From Prochlorococcus sp. AG-402-K10 (GTDB lineage: Bacteria; Cyanobacteriota; Cyanobacteriia; PCC-6307; Cyanobiaceae), in contig QCIF01000012.1 in the NCBI GenBank assembly GCA_003216835.1, forward strand, positions 1 through 39,231: a stretch of DNA of 39,231 nt. The letters are read 5' to 3'. Shown here piece after piece: positions 14,823 through 23,580 of this stretch (position 1 is the stretch's first letter; the number at the start of each line of letters is the position of its first letter). A program made the translations under genes and the position numbers. The notes under the pieces were generated by a model that saw nothing but the letters and a program-made list of their open reading frames with translations, did no database searches and had not been told where the DNA came from.

Positions 14823-16919
14823 CTAAGAAAAATTAAGTAACTTTAGTCTTTGATCTTTTTGTAAGTGTTCTGAAATATGTGACAAAAGTAAAATCTGAAC
14901 TAAACCTATATAACCATTTTGCCATCCAGCCTCATTTAGAGATAAATCGTCAATTTTGGGTATAATTGCTCTCGCTATTTGAGCTATATCTTCTTGATCG
15001 GGTTCTCCTTCAAAAATAAGTTTTACCCATTGACCATTTTTTGTTATTTCAGTATCTATATGAAGAGCACAAATAGAAATATAAAGCCTGATTAATTGAG
15101 AATGTAAAAAACCTATTGGAAGATAAGTTGTAAATCTTTTATTTTTAAAATTATTAGCGGTTAGTTTCTCATTCTGACTAATACTTTTTATAGGGCTAAA
15201 AATACAATTAATAGTATTAGCTATTAAATAATCGTTTTTAAATTCATTAAGTTTATCTTTCTCTACTAGAAAAACTTTTAATGTAATATCAATTTGTTTT
15301 TTTAATGTTGAAGGCATTAAAGATACATCATCATTTATAAATATATAATCAGTTTTTGATTTGTCTAATTTATTTTTAAAGTATTTAATCAATCTAGCAA
15401 TTAAACTTAATTGATTTTTTTTTGTAAAATTAAATTTTTGATTTGAGGAAAAATTCTTAGCGTTTTCATAATTTATCTGCGAGTTGTTTTTTATTAAATC
15501 TTTTTTATTGCTATCCTCATAGAATAAATAAGAATTTATATTTGATTTATTTATAAATTTACTAGCATGAATTTTACTAATAAATTTAGAACCGATTAAC
15601 TTATTCATGGACATATAAATGTCATTCAATAAGGAATTGTTGTTAGCAGAAAATGAAATTACTACTGGATCATTTGAATTTATATAAAAACTATTGCGGC
15701 TAAGTCCATATATGTACATTCTTATAGCAACAAGTAAAGCTAAACTTTGTTGTGCAGTAAAAGATAAATTTTTTAAGAAGTCATTATTCAAATTTAACGA
15801 TGAATCAATAGGCCCAATTTTGTAAGTAAGAAAATAAATATAAGTTTCAGAACTATTAATTATTAGACTATTTAGAATTGCAGCTAAATTAAACAGAAAA
15901 CCAATTATAAGAATATCTTTTCCAGATTTGACTTGGTAATAAACTAAAAATGGTATTACCCAAAATAGCCATCCTGGTGCAGGTGGTATAAAGATTAGTA
16001 ATGAGAAAAACCCTAAACCTGTTGCTATTAAGAAAAGATCTTGTGTAATCCTTTTAAGCCTCCAAACTAGATATAAAGAAAGAAGGTAAATTATAGGAGT
16101 GATATAAAGCTTTAATTGATCACCATATGGAATGAAGACAGAATATAAACGCCCTATTTCTCTTGTCTTTAAAACCATCTCAATAAAGCCATTTGAGATT
16201 AAGAACGGTAAATTCAACAAAGATATACCGATAAAAGCAAAGACTATAAAATGAATTATTTCAATCCCAAAACCTTTGCGACGCTGTATGTAAATAAAAA
16301 TAAGAGGTGTCGCAATTATCATGCTGAATTTAGCGGAAATGGCTAATGCAAGAAATAATGCTGCAGCTCTAAATCTGTTCCAGCTAATTAAGCATATGCT
16401 TCCTATTAAAAGTGTGATCGGAATTAAATCTAATTGCCCATGTATGTATGTGAGGAATAAGACTAAAGGAGAACACCAATAAGTAATTAATAAAATTTTA
16501 TTAGAGTAATTTCTAGTAAGAATTGCTAACGATATAAGTAGACCATAATCAAAAATCAAGGAAGTTAATCTAAATCCCAATCCTAAAAAGTAATTATTAT
16601 TTGATAAATTATCAGCAACAAATCCCAAACCTGATAGAGGTAAATAAGAACTTACCATTGATATTCCATAAGGGAATGCAAAAACTTCACCTCCCGTATT
16701 AAGGAAATTAGACCAAGGATCAAAACTAAAATTATTTAATGTATTTTTTATAAATGGAATGAACCATTTTGAGTGAATATTTGGATTAACAAATAAAATC
16801 AAATAAAATCTAACAAGAAATCCAAATATAAAAAATGGATCATAATGTAATGAATTTAGAGCTCTTTGATCTTTGATTCCATATGGAGTAAAAGCTTTCC
16901 TTGATAATCTTTTAAACAC
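14823..16919 (-). CDS. GT-C-type membrane glycosyltransferase fused to a degenerate kinase-like domain
   Basis: The 698-residue protein has two parts. Residues 28-405 contain about ten membrane helices with a first extracytoplasmic loop bearing FDPWSNF (65-71), like GT87/mannosyltransferase-type GT-C enzymes that use polyprenyl-phosphate sugars. Residues 417-698 are soluble. VVISFSANNNSLLNDIYMS (419-437) sits where a uridine-kinase-type P-loop would be, but it lacks GxxxxGK(S/T); DYIFINDDVSLMPSTL (524-539) resembles the later strand of such kinases. The tail 605-690 (ending WQNGYIGLVQILLLSHISEHL) is unassigned. If the homology is right, the kinase-like part is catalytically dead and may bind nucleotide or regulate. 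It abuts the GDPD-like gene by 2 bp. Confidence 0.68.
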   Translation of the reverse strand: MFKRLSRKAFTPYGIKDQRALNSLHYDPFFIFGFLVRFYLILFVNPNIHSKWFIPFIKNTLNNFSFDPWSNFLNTGGEVFAFPYGISMVSSYLPLSGLGFVADNLSNNNYFLGLGFRLTSLIFDYGLLISLAILTRNYSNKILLITYWCSPLVLFLTYIHGQLDLIPITLLIGSICLISWNRFRAAALFLALAISAKFSMIIATPLIFIYIQRRKGFGIEIIHFIVFAFIGISLLNLPFLISNGFIEMVLKTREIGRLYSVFIPYGDQLKLYITPIIYLLSLYLVWRLKRITQDLFLIATGLGFFSLLIFIPPAPGWLFWVIPFLVYYQVKSGKDILIIGFLFNLAAILNSLIINSSETYIYFLTYKIGPIDSSLNLNNDFLKNLSFTAQQSLALLVAIRMYIYGLSRNSFYINSNDPVVISFSANNNSLLNDIYMSMNKLIGSKFISKIHASKFINKSNINSYLFYEDSNKKDLIKNNSQINYENAKNFSSNQKFNFTKKNQLSLIARLIKYFKNKLDKSKTDYIFINDDVSLMPSTLKKQIDITLKVFLVEKDKLNEFKNDYLIANTINCIFSPIKSISQNEKLTANNFKNKRFTTYLPIGFLHSQLIRLYISICALHIDTEITKNGQWVKLIFEGEPDQEDIAQIARAIIPKIDDLSLNEAGWQNGYIGLVQILLLSHISEHLQKDQRLKLLNFS

Positions 16920-16921
16920 TA

Positions 16922-17530
16922 TTATGTACTGATAAAAAGATTAGAATAATTCCATAAATCTGGATATTTTGTACATACAGCATTTATAAGAATTTTATTT
17001 TTAGTCAATTCTTTTTGGAGATTTACTATTTGTTCTTTATCATGTCCCTGTAGTTCAGGAGAGACCAAGCATATATTAAACCTTGATTCTTTTAGTTTCA
17101 AGTAGCTCTCATAATTAAGAGGAAGTTTTGTAAAAAAATCTACCCAAACCCACTTAACAATATTTGAAAGAGATAAAACTGTATTTATTGATTCATACTC
17201 TGAAAATCTGACAGCACATCTATTCTCTCCTGATTTTGTTGTTTTGATCAAAAAAGGAAATGATTGATCCAAAAAAAAATAATTTTTTATTTCGAATAAT
17301 TTCATTAATTGAATTAGTCTTTTTTCTAAACCTTCTTCTTTAACATTTAGGATAAGACATTGGTGATTATAATTTTCAAGAAATTTTTCAATTTTTTCTC
17401 CATCAAGATATGGTTCGTGGTTTAATATCAGTTTGTTTTTATATGATCTAATGTCAATTTCAATTCCAAACTTACTAGGAGTTTCTAGTAATAAATTTAT
17501 AGAATTGACCCTGTGCTTTATTATTACCAT
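16922..17530 (-). CDS. GDPD-like phosphodiesterase (PLC-like TIM barrel, short form)
   Basis: The 202-residue protein resembles glycerophosphodiester phosphodiesterases. It has IIKHRVN (His6-Arg7) at the N-terminus, GIEIDIR (Glu24, Asp26) on the next strand, and LILNHEP (His38), which together form the H-R...E-x-D...H catalytic and metal set of the family. Later strands (CLILNVK, WVWVDFF, ICLVSPEL, INAVCTKYP) fit a TIM barrel. It is shorter than typical enzymes of about 250 residues. No signal peptide, so it should act in the cytoplasm. It lies between GT2 and GT-C genes in the minus-strand set, so the substrate may be a phosphodiester sugar or glycerol intermediate rather than a lipid breakdown product. 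Confidence 0.72.
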   Translation of the reverse strand: MVIIKHRVNSINLLLETPSKFGIEIDIRSYKNKLILNHEPYLDGEKIEKFLENYNHQCLILNVKEEGLEKRLIQLMKLFEIKNYFFLDQSFPFLIKTTKSGENRCAVRFSEYESINTVLSLSNIVKWVWVDFFTKLPLNYESYLKLKESRFNICLVSPELQGHDKEQIVNLQKELTKNKILINAVCTKYPDLWNYSNLFIST

Positions 17531-17547
17531 GCATTAAAAATAATATA

Positions 17548-18327
17548 TTATTTGACATTTAGGAAGTTATCTTTGAATAAAATATTTCTTTTTAATTTGA
17601 ATGAAAAATTTAATGTTCTTAAAATAAATTTTAGCTTTGATCCCCAATTCGTATTCCATTTAGAAGTTCCATAGAGCCTTTGTTTAAATTCGACTTTAAA
17701 TCTTTTTATGGGATAATTTTTTATTTTAGCCATTATGTAAATATATAAATCCAATGAAAAATCAAAAGGAGGATTATGGCCATTCTTTAGTAAAGAGCGA
17801 TGAAAAATAGTGGGTTGAGCATTTATTTCGTATAACTTAATACCAAATAAAATTGACTCAAATAAAGACATCCCAATAGAAAATAAATTATCAAAATAAT
17901 TTCTATTTATCCTCTCTCCCTTTATAAATATTTTAGAATTTTTTTTATTAAATTCAATTATTCTTAAAGCTTTAATAATGTCATTCATATCAGTTTGGAG
18001 GTCTGCATGTGACCATCCAACATATGGAGTATTAGCAAAAGCTAGCCCTTTTAAGATCCCATATCCATATCCCTTATTTTTACTAAGAGAATAAATTTCT
18101 AAGAAACTATATTTCCCAGATAAACTTGTTAATACTTCTGCAGTATTATCTGTAGAACCATTGTTAATTATAATAATTTTTATTGGGCATGAATTTTTCT
18201 TTAAAATATTCTCTTCTCTAAATGATTTATATATATTGTCAATTAATATAGGTATATTCTTTTCTTCATTGAAGCAAGGAATAATGATAGATAGTATTTT
18301 CTCCTTTATTTTCTTATGATTATTCAT
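17548..18327 (-). CDS. GT2-family glycosyltransferase (GT-A fold, soluble)
   Basis: The GT-A core starts almost at once: LSIIIPCFNEEKNIP, then IIIINNGSTDNTAEVL (nucleotide-binding strand) and GWSHADLQTDMND, in which the acidic HADLQ motif replaces the usual DADLQ of lipid-carrier enzymes. The open frame extends to TTG 18354, but ATG 18327 is preferred (259 residues): AAGGAAAT, a ribosome-binding site, sits just before it on the minus strand. This start overlaps the GtrA stop by 8 bp. There are no C-terminal membrane helices, unlike ArnC and GtrB. With GtrA and GT-C genes alongside, it probably loads undecaprenyl phosphate with one sugar, as GtrB does in serotype-conversion operons. Confidence 0.85.
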   Translation of the reverse strand: MNNHKKIKEKILSIIIPCFNEEKNIPILIDNIYKSFREENILKKNSCPIKIIIINNGSTDNTAEVLTSLSGKYSFLEIYSLSKNKGYGYGILKGLAFANTPYVGWSHADLQTDMNDIIKALRIIEFNKKNSKIFIKGERINRNYFDNLFSIGMSLFESILFGIKLYEINAQPTIFHRSLLKNGHNPPFDFSLDLYIYIMAKIKNYPIKRFKVEFKQRLYGTSKWNTNWGSKLKFILRTLNFSFKLKRNILFKDNFLNVK

Positions 18328-18742
18328 ATTTCCTTTGATTCCTATTAAATACAAAAAATCTTAAACCTAAATAATTATAAGTAGCTGATATAGTAGTTGC
18401 AAAAATAAAAGAAAATTCAAGGCTTAATTGATATTTATAGATAGAAATAAAAAAGCTATTTAAACTCACATTAAATAAAAGACTTGTGACATATAAAAAA
18501 GTAAAACTTAAAATTTGAGATAAGCTAAAATATTTTATTTTAAATGTCCATTTTCTATTTGCTTGATAAGAGAATAATGCACCTGATAAAAAAGAAATTG
18601 CTTTAGCTTTTTCAATTATTAAACCAATTTTTATTAAAAACAAATAAACAATTAAGTCTATAAAGACAGTTGTAAAACCAATAATTATAAATTTGATAAT
18701 AACTTTTTTATGAAATATCCTTGAAAATAATTCTCTTATCAT
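18320..18742 (-). CDS. GtrA-family membrane protein (putative lipid-linked sugar flippase)
   Basis: The 140-residue protein has four predicted membrane helices and the GtrA pattern: FIIIGFTTVFIDLIVY (about 18-33), an alanine/serine-rich second helix ending in FLSGALFSYQANRKWTF (51-67, the conserved N-x-x-W-T-F), and two further helices. GtrA proteins are thought to translocate undecaprenyl-phosphate-linked sugars. The 8-bp overlap with the downstream GT2 gene supports a GtrA-GtrB style pair. The acceptor-side GT-C partner could be the product of 21447-23336 or of 14823-16919. Confidence 0.85.
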   Translation of the reverse strand: MIRELFSRIFHKKVIIKFIIIGFTTVFIDLIVYLFLIKIGLIIEKAKAISFLSGALFSYQANRKWTFKIKYFSLSQILSFTFLYVTSLLFNVSLNSFFISIYKYQLSLEFSFIFATTISATYNYLGLRFFVFNRNQRKYE

Positions 18743-18764
18743 TTTTACACTGTGGGCATCTAGT

Positions 18765-20354
18765 TTATATAGAAAAGTTATTATAAAATCTATCGTTTTC
18801 TATTTTATAGGGATGCGAATCCCACTTTTGAAAACAATTTTGCCAATATTTAAAAGTTCTTAATTCATTTGGTGTACCCCAACAAATAAATTGATCCACC
18901 TCAAATAGTTTACATTTATATTTTAATTCCAGTGCATCTTTTATTAAAGAGTCTATATAGTATTCGTTATTAACAAGCCCTTTTCTAGATGTAAGGCTAG
19001 AAACTAACTTTGAGAAAATTTTTGGGTTTTTAAAAGTGAATGTACCAATTATTATATTTTCTAAATCTGAATCCTTGAAAGCTTTTTTTACAGATACATC
19101 AATAACATTTCCTTCATTAGTCTTTACCCAGCCATACATTTCAGGGTTATTAATAGCTGGTAAATGTATTTTTTTTGTCCATATAATTAAATCAAAGTTA
19201 GAAAGATTTATTAAATTGTCAAACTCTGATTGATTATAGATAACTGCATGATCACAAGCACTTATTGTTAAAGGTTGATCTGGAATACAAGAATCTAATC
19301 CTTCTAACGCCGTAAGAGCTTGTCCTTGAGGTGTTGAAGAAAGCGAAATAATATCATTATCAATACTATTATTTGAAAAGAATTTATTTGATTTGATTTG
19401 TTTTATAAATTTTTCGATAGATATAAAAACATATTTTTCTGACTTAGGTAATGATCTTGTAGATTGTAAAAACATTGGCAAGCCACTTACTTCAATAAAT
19501 GGTTTTGGCACTTTAAAAGAGGCTTTAGAAAACCTACTACCATATCCAGCCATAGGAATTATTGTTGTTCCTGGACATTTGTGTGTTGTTTTTCCTTTTA
19601 CTAAATCTTTGAATATATTTGACCAAGAAATATATTCTTCAAGATCTTCTGGTGTACCCCATTGCATAAAATGCTCAATTTCATAAATACCTATATCTAA
19701 ATCATCTTGAGCCATTAAGTTATAAACTAAGCTGCAATAATATTCACCACTTACATTGATATTTTCTTTGATTAACTTTGGGAAATATTCTTTAATATAT
19801 TTGCCTTTGGAGAAATGATAAGTCCCACTTGAAGCATATTCATTAAGTCGATCATTAGTAAAAGGTTCTTTTTCTTTAATTTCAATCATTTTTCCATTAT
19901 TTTCTCGCATATAGGCATAATTTGTTTTGCCAAGGGAATGAGGATGAAAACCTTTATATGCCGGAATACTGCCATGTATCCTTTTGTCTTTAATCCATGA
20001 TTTATACTGTTTATAATCCCAATAACAGGTGAAATCACAATAATTAATAATTGCAGATTCTTCATCATTTATATAATCTAGAGCTTGAGTTACTGCAAAA
20101 ACAGGTCCTTTTTTATGAGGATTTATTGCTACTATTTCTCCTCCTTTTGAATATCTTTTTAGAATCTTTTCCATATTTGTATTTTCTAGGTGCTCTTTAT
20201 TACAAATAAAAATAAATTCCTTCTCCCCAGGGAACATATCTATTACATGAGAAATTATAGGTTTCCCATCGACTTCTATTAATGGTTTTGGAATTGTGTA
20301 ACCAGCTCTTTTGAAGCGTTCTCCAAACCCTGACATAGGAACTATTATTTGCAT
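18765..20354 (-). CDS. tandem double nucleotidyltransferase (sugar-phosphate NTP transferase x2)
   Basis: The 529-residue protein contains two complete nucleotidyltransferase domains. Domain one (1-250) has IVPMSGFGERF (4-14), IPKPLIEV (21-28), NYCDF with Asp107, and QWGTPEDLEEY (231-241). Domain two (262-529) has IIPMAGYGSRF, VPKPFIEV (282-289), SACDH with Asp368, and CWGTPNELRTF near the end. Both keep the G-x-G-x-R loop, PKP lysine and metal aspartate, so both may be active, on the same or different substrates. Such enzymes activate a sugar or polyol phosphate with CTP, UTP or another NTP. Most relatives are single-domain, so the fusion is unusual. It lies 10 bp after the aldolase gene. 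Confidence 0.87.
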   Translation of the reverse strand: MQIIVPMSGFGERFKRAGYTIPKPLIEVDGKPIISHVIDMFPGEKEFIFICNKEHLENTNMEKILKRYSKGGEIVAINPHKKGPVFAVTQALDYINDEESAIINYCDFTCYWDYKQYKSWIKDKRIHGSIPAYKGFHPHSLGKTNYAYMRENNGKMIEIKEKEPFTNDRLNEYASSGTYHFSKGKYIKEYFPKLIKENINVSGEYYCSLVYNLMAQDDLDIGIYEIEHFMQWGTPEDLEEYISWSNIFKDLVKGKTTHKCPGTTIIPMAGYGSRFSKASFKVPKPFIEVSGLPMFLQSTRSLPKSEKYVFISIEKFIKQIKSNKFFSNNSIDNDIISLSSTPQGQALTALEGLDSCIPDQPLTISACDHAVIYNQSEFDNLINLSNFDLIIWTKKIHLPAINNPEMYGWVKTNEGNVIDVSVKKAFKDSDLENIIIGTFTFKNPKIFSKLVSSLTSRKGLVNNEYYIDSLIKDALELKYKCKLFEVDQFICWGTPNELRTFKYWQNCFQKWDSHPYKIENDRFYNNFSI

Positions 20355-20363
20355 AATGATTTT

Positions 20364-21416
20364 CTATTCTTGTTTATTTAATTGGATTCTGTAAGATTCG
20401 GCTTCCCAATTGATTAGTTCAGAACACTCAAAATTAGTAAGGGTTTTAATTGATTTATTAGATGGAATTCTTAAATGAATTAAGCTTTGTGTTTGAAGCA
20501 TTATTTCTGCAGATGATGATACATTTCTGAAAAGTATCACACCAATTCCTTCAATAATACAATAGTTGTACTTTAAATATTCAGCTTTAGTAAATTTATG
20601 AATATCATTTTTATTAACTATTAAAGGTCTTAAACCACAAAACACAACATGATCTGGATACAAAGGATTTTTATTTAACAAATCTCTAGAACTTTTATCT
20701 ATTGTAAGAGAATGAGTAACAATATCTGGAGGTAAAAAAGCATCTATACCTATTGATTTAAATTGTTTGCATATTTTAATAAGTGAATCAATATCTGGTT
20801 TAGCGTTTTCCCTTGGCTTTATTTTTAGTCTATTAACTACTTCTTCTTGCAATCTCAATGCCTCATCACCACTATTTGCACAAATTATTAAACCATGATT
20901 TTCAAGAATATATACTGCATTTGAAAATCTTTTATTATTTAAATAAATAGATCTTGCTAGTTTATAACCTGGTTTTTTATAGCTAATCCATGTCCAATCT
21001 ATGCCTTTAAGAGCTTTCCCTATCGAATTCTTTGCATCATTAACAATTGATTGAGATATTACATCAATAGGGTGAGTATGTAAAACGTATTTATAAGGTA
21101 AGATCGCATGAAAGCCGGTTTCAATTGATGCCCTTAATTTAGTATTTATTAGTGGTTTATAATTTTCAGTATTTTCTATTCCTAATTCAATTGATGAAAT
21201 TACTTCTTGAAGGTTTAAGGGAATAAAAATAGAATCTTTTTTTGCTTTTTCTAATTTTGTACCAGAAGCTTTAATCCATAAAGTATTTCCAATTTTATAA
21301 GAAGTATTACCTCCTGCACCTTGTATTAATTCTTTTTTAATGCCAATTTCATATGATATTCGTTTTAGAATTTCTAAATCGTAATTAGAGAATGAATTAG
21401 CTATTTTACTATCCAT
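20364..21416 (-). CDS. class II aldolase/adducin-family enzyme with C-terminal extension
   Basis: The 350-residue protein has the class II (zinc) aldolase features: GAGGNTSYK (33-41) for phosphate binding, SIETGFH (97-103) with the likely catalytic Glu99, VLHTHPID (111-118) with zinc ligands His113 and His115, and ENHGLI (172-177) with third ligand His174. The core ends near 215. A further 130 residues containing YPDHVVFCGLRP resemble the long RhaD-type aldolases, which carry similar extra sequence, but no alcohol-dehydrogenase domain follows. It could form or cleave a C-C bond in a sugar phosphate, or act as an epimerase or dehydratase. Being directly before the double nucleotidyltransferase, it probably supplies that enzyme's substrate. 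Confidence 0.85.
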   Translation of the reverse strand: MDSKIANSFSNYDLEILKRISYEIGIKKELIQGAGGNTSYKIGNTLWIKASGTKLEKAKKDSIFIPLNLQEVISSIELGIENTENYKPLINTKLRASIETGFHAILPYKYVLHTHPIDVISQSIVNDAKNSIGKALKGIDWTWISYKKPGYKLARSIYLNNKRFSNAVYILENHGLIICANSGDEALRLQEEVVNRLKIKPRENAKPDIDSLIKICKQFKSIGIDAFLPPDIVTHSLTIDKSSRDLLNKNPLYPDHVVFCGLRPLIVNKNDIHKFTKAEYLKYNYCIIEGIGVILFRNVSSSAEIMLQTQSLIHLRIPSNKSIKTLTNFECSELINWEAESYRIQLNKQE

Positions 21417-21446
21417 AAATTGAATTTTTTAAGTAATTTCTGAAAT

Positions 21447-23336
21447 TTAGTTAACTTTGATCAAATATCCGTAGAGACTAGAACCTCCGGTATCTATTCT
21501 ATTATCCATTTCAAAACTTCTTATATTCTTACGTTCGATTGACTTTATTATTGATATTTTACTATTACTTGAAATGCATCCATGTGATTTCTCTTCAAGA
21601 AAGTTCATTTGTTTTAAATCATTTGGATTAAAACTAGTTCTGTGACTATATAAAAAAGCTTTGCTTGAGATGGATTTATTCATATAATCTTTATTACAAT
21701 ATTTGTTTTTAATTGATTTAAACTCTTTAGATCCATGCGTCCAATATAAGGAATAGTCATATTGACCATCACTTGAAGCAAATAAATTAGCTTCAGAAGC
21801 CATCGAAATTAATTCATTTCTCTCTTTATCAGTATATTTAATCTGATTAAAAGATTTAATACTTCCAAAACTATAAAAACTAATTATTAATAAAATGGAT
21901 GTAATTTTGATTAATTTTTTTACTTTAGTAACTTCAAAGAATTGCAGGTATTTTATTAACTGAATAATTATTGGGATCCAGAAAATAGGAAAGATAAATA
22001 AACTATGCCTTGTTGGGCTTAAGTTGAATTTTCCAAAAAAAGAAAAAATTAAACTAACAATTAATAAATCTAAGCAAAATATTTTTATATCTTTAAAAAT
22101 TTTAAATGATTTATCAAAATTTATCCAAGAATAAAAAATTAAAATTATTGCAAATAATCCAAATTTACTTTGACCATCTCTAAAAGGATATAGAGACAGA
22201 GAACAAAGCCTGCTTATTACTTCGTATATTCTATTAGGCGCATTTTTAAATGTTAAATTTTGATATTGTAAATCATATATACCATGCTCTCCTATTGACC
22301 AATCACCTGCATTTAAACCATGCACAAATAATCTCAAGAATTGATAAATATAAGCTAAAGAAGCAAGAATTAAAATAAGTATTAGAAAAAATTTAATAGG
22401 GTATTTAAAAGGGTTTATAATTTCTTTTAGATTTAGTTTATTAAATATTTTCTCCAGAAAGAATCTAGATTTTTTTATATATCTAATTAAATTTAAATTT
22501 CTAAAAATAAAATTCAAGTTGAATTGAGAAACTATATAACGTAAATTATTTTTTTGTAAAATATATAAAATAAATGCAGGTAATATAATTAAGCTTTGAT
22601 AACCAATTAGTAAAGATAAAATTATAAATAATGTTGCCCAAAAGTTTGAGAATTTGAAAAAATATTTTTCGTCAAATAACAATTCCTCTTTTTGAAAATT
22701 TTGCGAAGAAATAAAATTAAGGAATATTAATGTCGTAATAATTGGTAACTGATAAGGCATGTATGTCTGCGAATGAAGCAATATTTCAGGATTAAGGGTT
22801 ATTAATAAAACTGATAAAAAATCTGAAAAGTGTTTTATTCTTTTGAAATGATAATTCCTCGAGAAAGCAGTAAAATTTTTAACAATTATCGAACTAAGTA
22901 AACATGCGGATATTAAGTTACTGAAAAAACCTAATAGGATTAAGACCCATCTAGTAGCATCAATTCCAAAAATAATAAATGGTGAAGATATTGATATATA
23001 TATTGAGTTCCAAATCGGTGGATATGTACCCCATCCTAGTTGTGCCCAAAGAGATACTAAAATAATTCTTATACTATTAATCTCTTCTCCAATTGACTTA
23101 AGAAGGGTATTAAATAAATGGGTTGGTAAAGAATTTGGTTCTATTGAAAAACCATATACGCCAAGATAACTTAAAAAATTATTTAAAGGATCATAGTCAT
23201 CATAATGTCTCCAATTTAAAGGGCCAAGATATATCCAAATAGAAAAACAAAAAAAGGCTGTTATCCAAAAAGAAGTTGAAGGTTTAAAAATGATTAATCT
23301 TTTATAAAAAGAATTATTTAATAAAATACTTCTCAT
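21447..23336 (-). CDS. GT-C-like polytopic membrane protein
   Basis: The 629-residue protein has about ten to twelve hydrophobic helices. After the first (about 22-40) comes an extracytoplasmic loop with NWRHYDDYDP (41-50); such acidic loops (Asp46, Asp47, Asp49) are where GT-C glycosyltransferases keep a catalytic aspartate. The last 130 residues are a soluble, probably periplasmic domain with cysteine-containing segments. I do not recognise the exact family. As the first gene of the minus-strand set, 31 bp from the aldolase gene, it probably transfers the lipid-linked sugar made by this operon onto the glycan, but a polymerase or ligase role is also possible. Confidence 0.65.
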   Translation of the reverse strand: MRSILLNNSFYKRLIIFKPSTSFWITAFFCFSIWIYLGPLNWRHYDDYDPLNNFLSYLGVYGFSIEPNSLPTHLFNTLLKSIGEEINSIRIILVSLWAQLGWGTYPPIWNSIYISISSPFIIFGIDATRWVLILLGFFSNLISACLLSSIIVKNFTAFSRNYHFKRIKHFSDFLSVLLITLNPEILLHSQTYMPYQLPIITTLIFLNFISSQNFQKEELLFDEKYFFKFSNFWATLFIILSLLIGYQSLIILPAFILYILQKNNLRYIVSQFNLNFIFRNLNLIRYIKKSRFFLEKIFNKLNLKEIINPFKYPIKFFLILILILASLAYIYQFLRLFVHGLNAGDWSIGEHGIYDLQYQNLTFKNAPNRIYEVISRLCSLSLYPFRDGQSKFGLFAIILIFYSWINFDKSFKIFKDIKIFCLDLLIVSLIFSFFGKFNLSPTRHSLFIFPIFWIPIIIQLIKYLQFFEVTKVKKLIKITSILLIISFYSFGSIKSFNQIKYTDKERNELISMASEANLFASSDGQYDYSLYWTHGSKEFKSIKNKYCNKDYMNKSISSKAFLYSHRTSFNPNDLKQMNFLEEKSHGCISSNSKISIIKSIERKNIRSFEMDNRIDTGGSSLYGYLIKVN

Positions 23337-23378
23337 TTATCTAAATAAATTAATTAATTTCCTTTTTAAAAATTTTAT

Positions 23379-23384
23379 ATTATA
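23379..23384 (-). promoter_or_regulatory. candidate -10 element for the minus-strand aldolase/NTase operon
   Basis: Read on the minus strand these bases are TATAAT, 43 bases before the start codon at 23336. No convincing -35 box is present at 16-18 bp spacing, and the surrounding DNA is so AT-rich that the match could be chance. Confidence 0.25.
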
Positions 23385-23492
23385 GAATCTAAATAATCTA
23401 GCTTATTTAAATAAAAAACTTATTAAATTATGAATTAAAAACCTTTTTATTTAATTTAGTTATGTAAAATTTTATAATTTCTATAGTTTATT

Positions 23493-23521
23493 TTGTTGTT
23501 AATTTATATATAAAATATAAA
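23493..23521 (+). promoter_or_regulatory. candidate sigma-70 type promoter for the 2H phosphoesterase gene
   Basis: TTGTTG at 23493-23498 and TATAAA at 23516-23521 are separated by exactly 17 bases, and the -10 box ends 59 bases before ATG 23581. Two mismatches from the -35 consensus and one from the -10 make this a reasonable but unproven promoter. Confidence 0.35.
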
Positions 23522-23580
23522 GAACTTCTTTAACTAAAATCATTTATAATTTTATTATTAATTATTAATGAACTTCTTAT

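Noticed and set aside
19393..19686. 97-codon open frame antisense to the double nucleotidyltransferase gene
   Set aside because: It lies wholly inside a gene with intact conserved motifs; its composition mirrors the codon pattern of the other strand and it has no ribosome-binding site.
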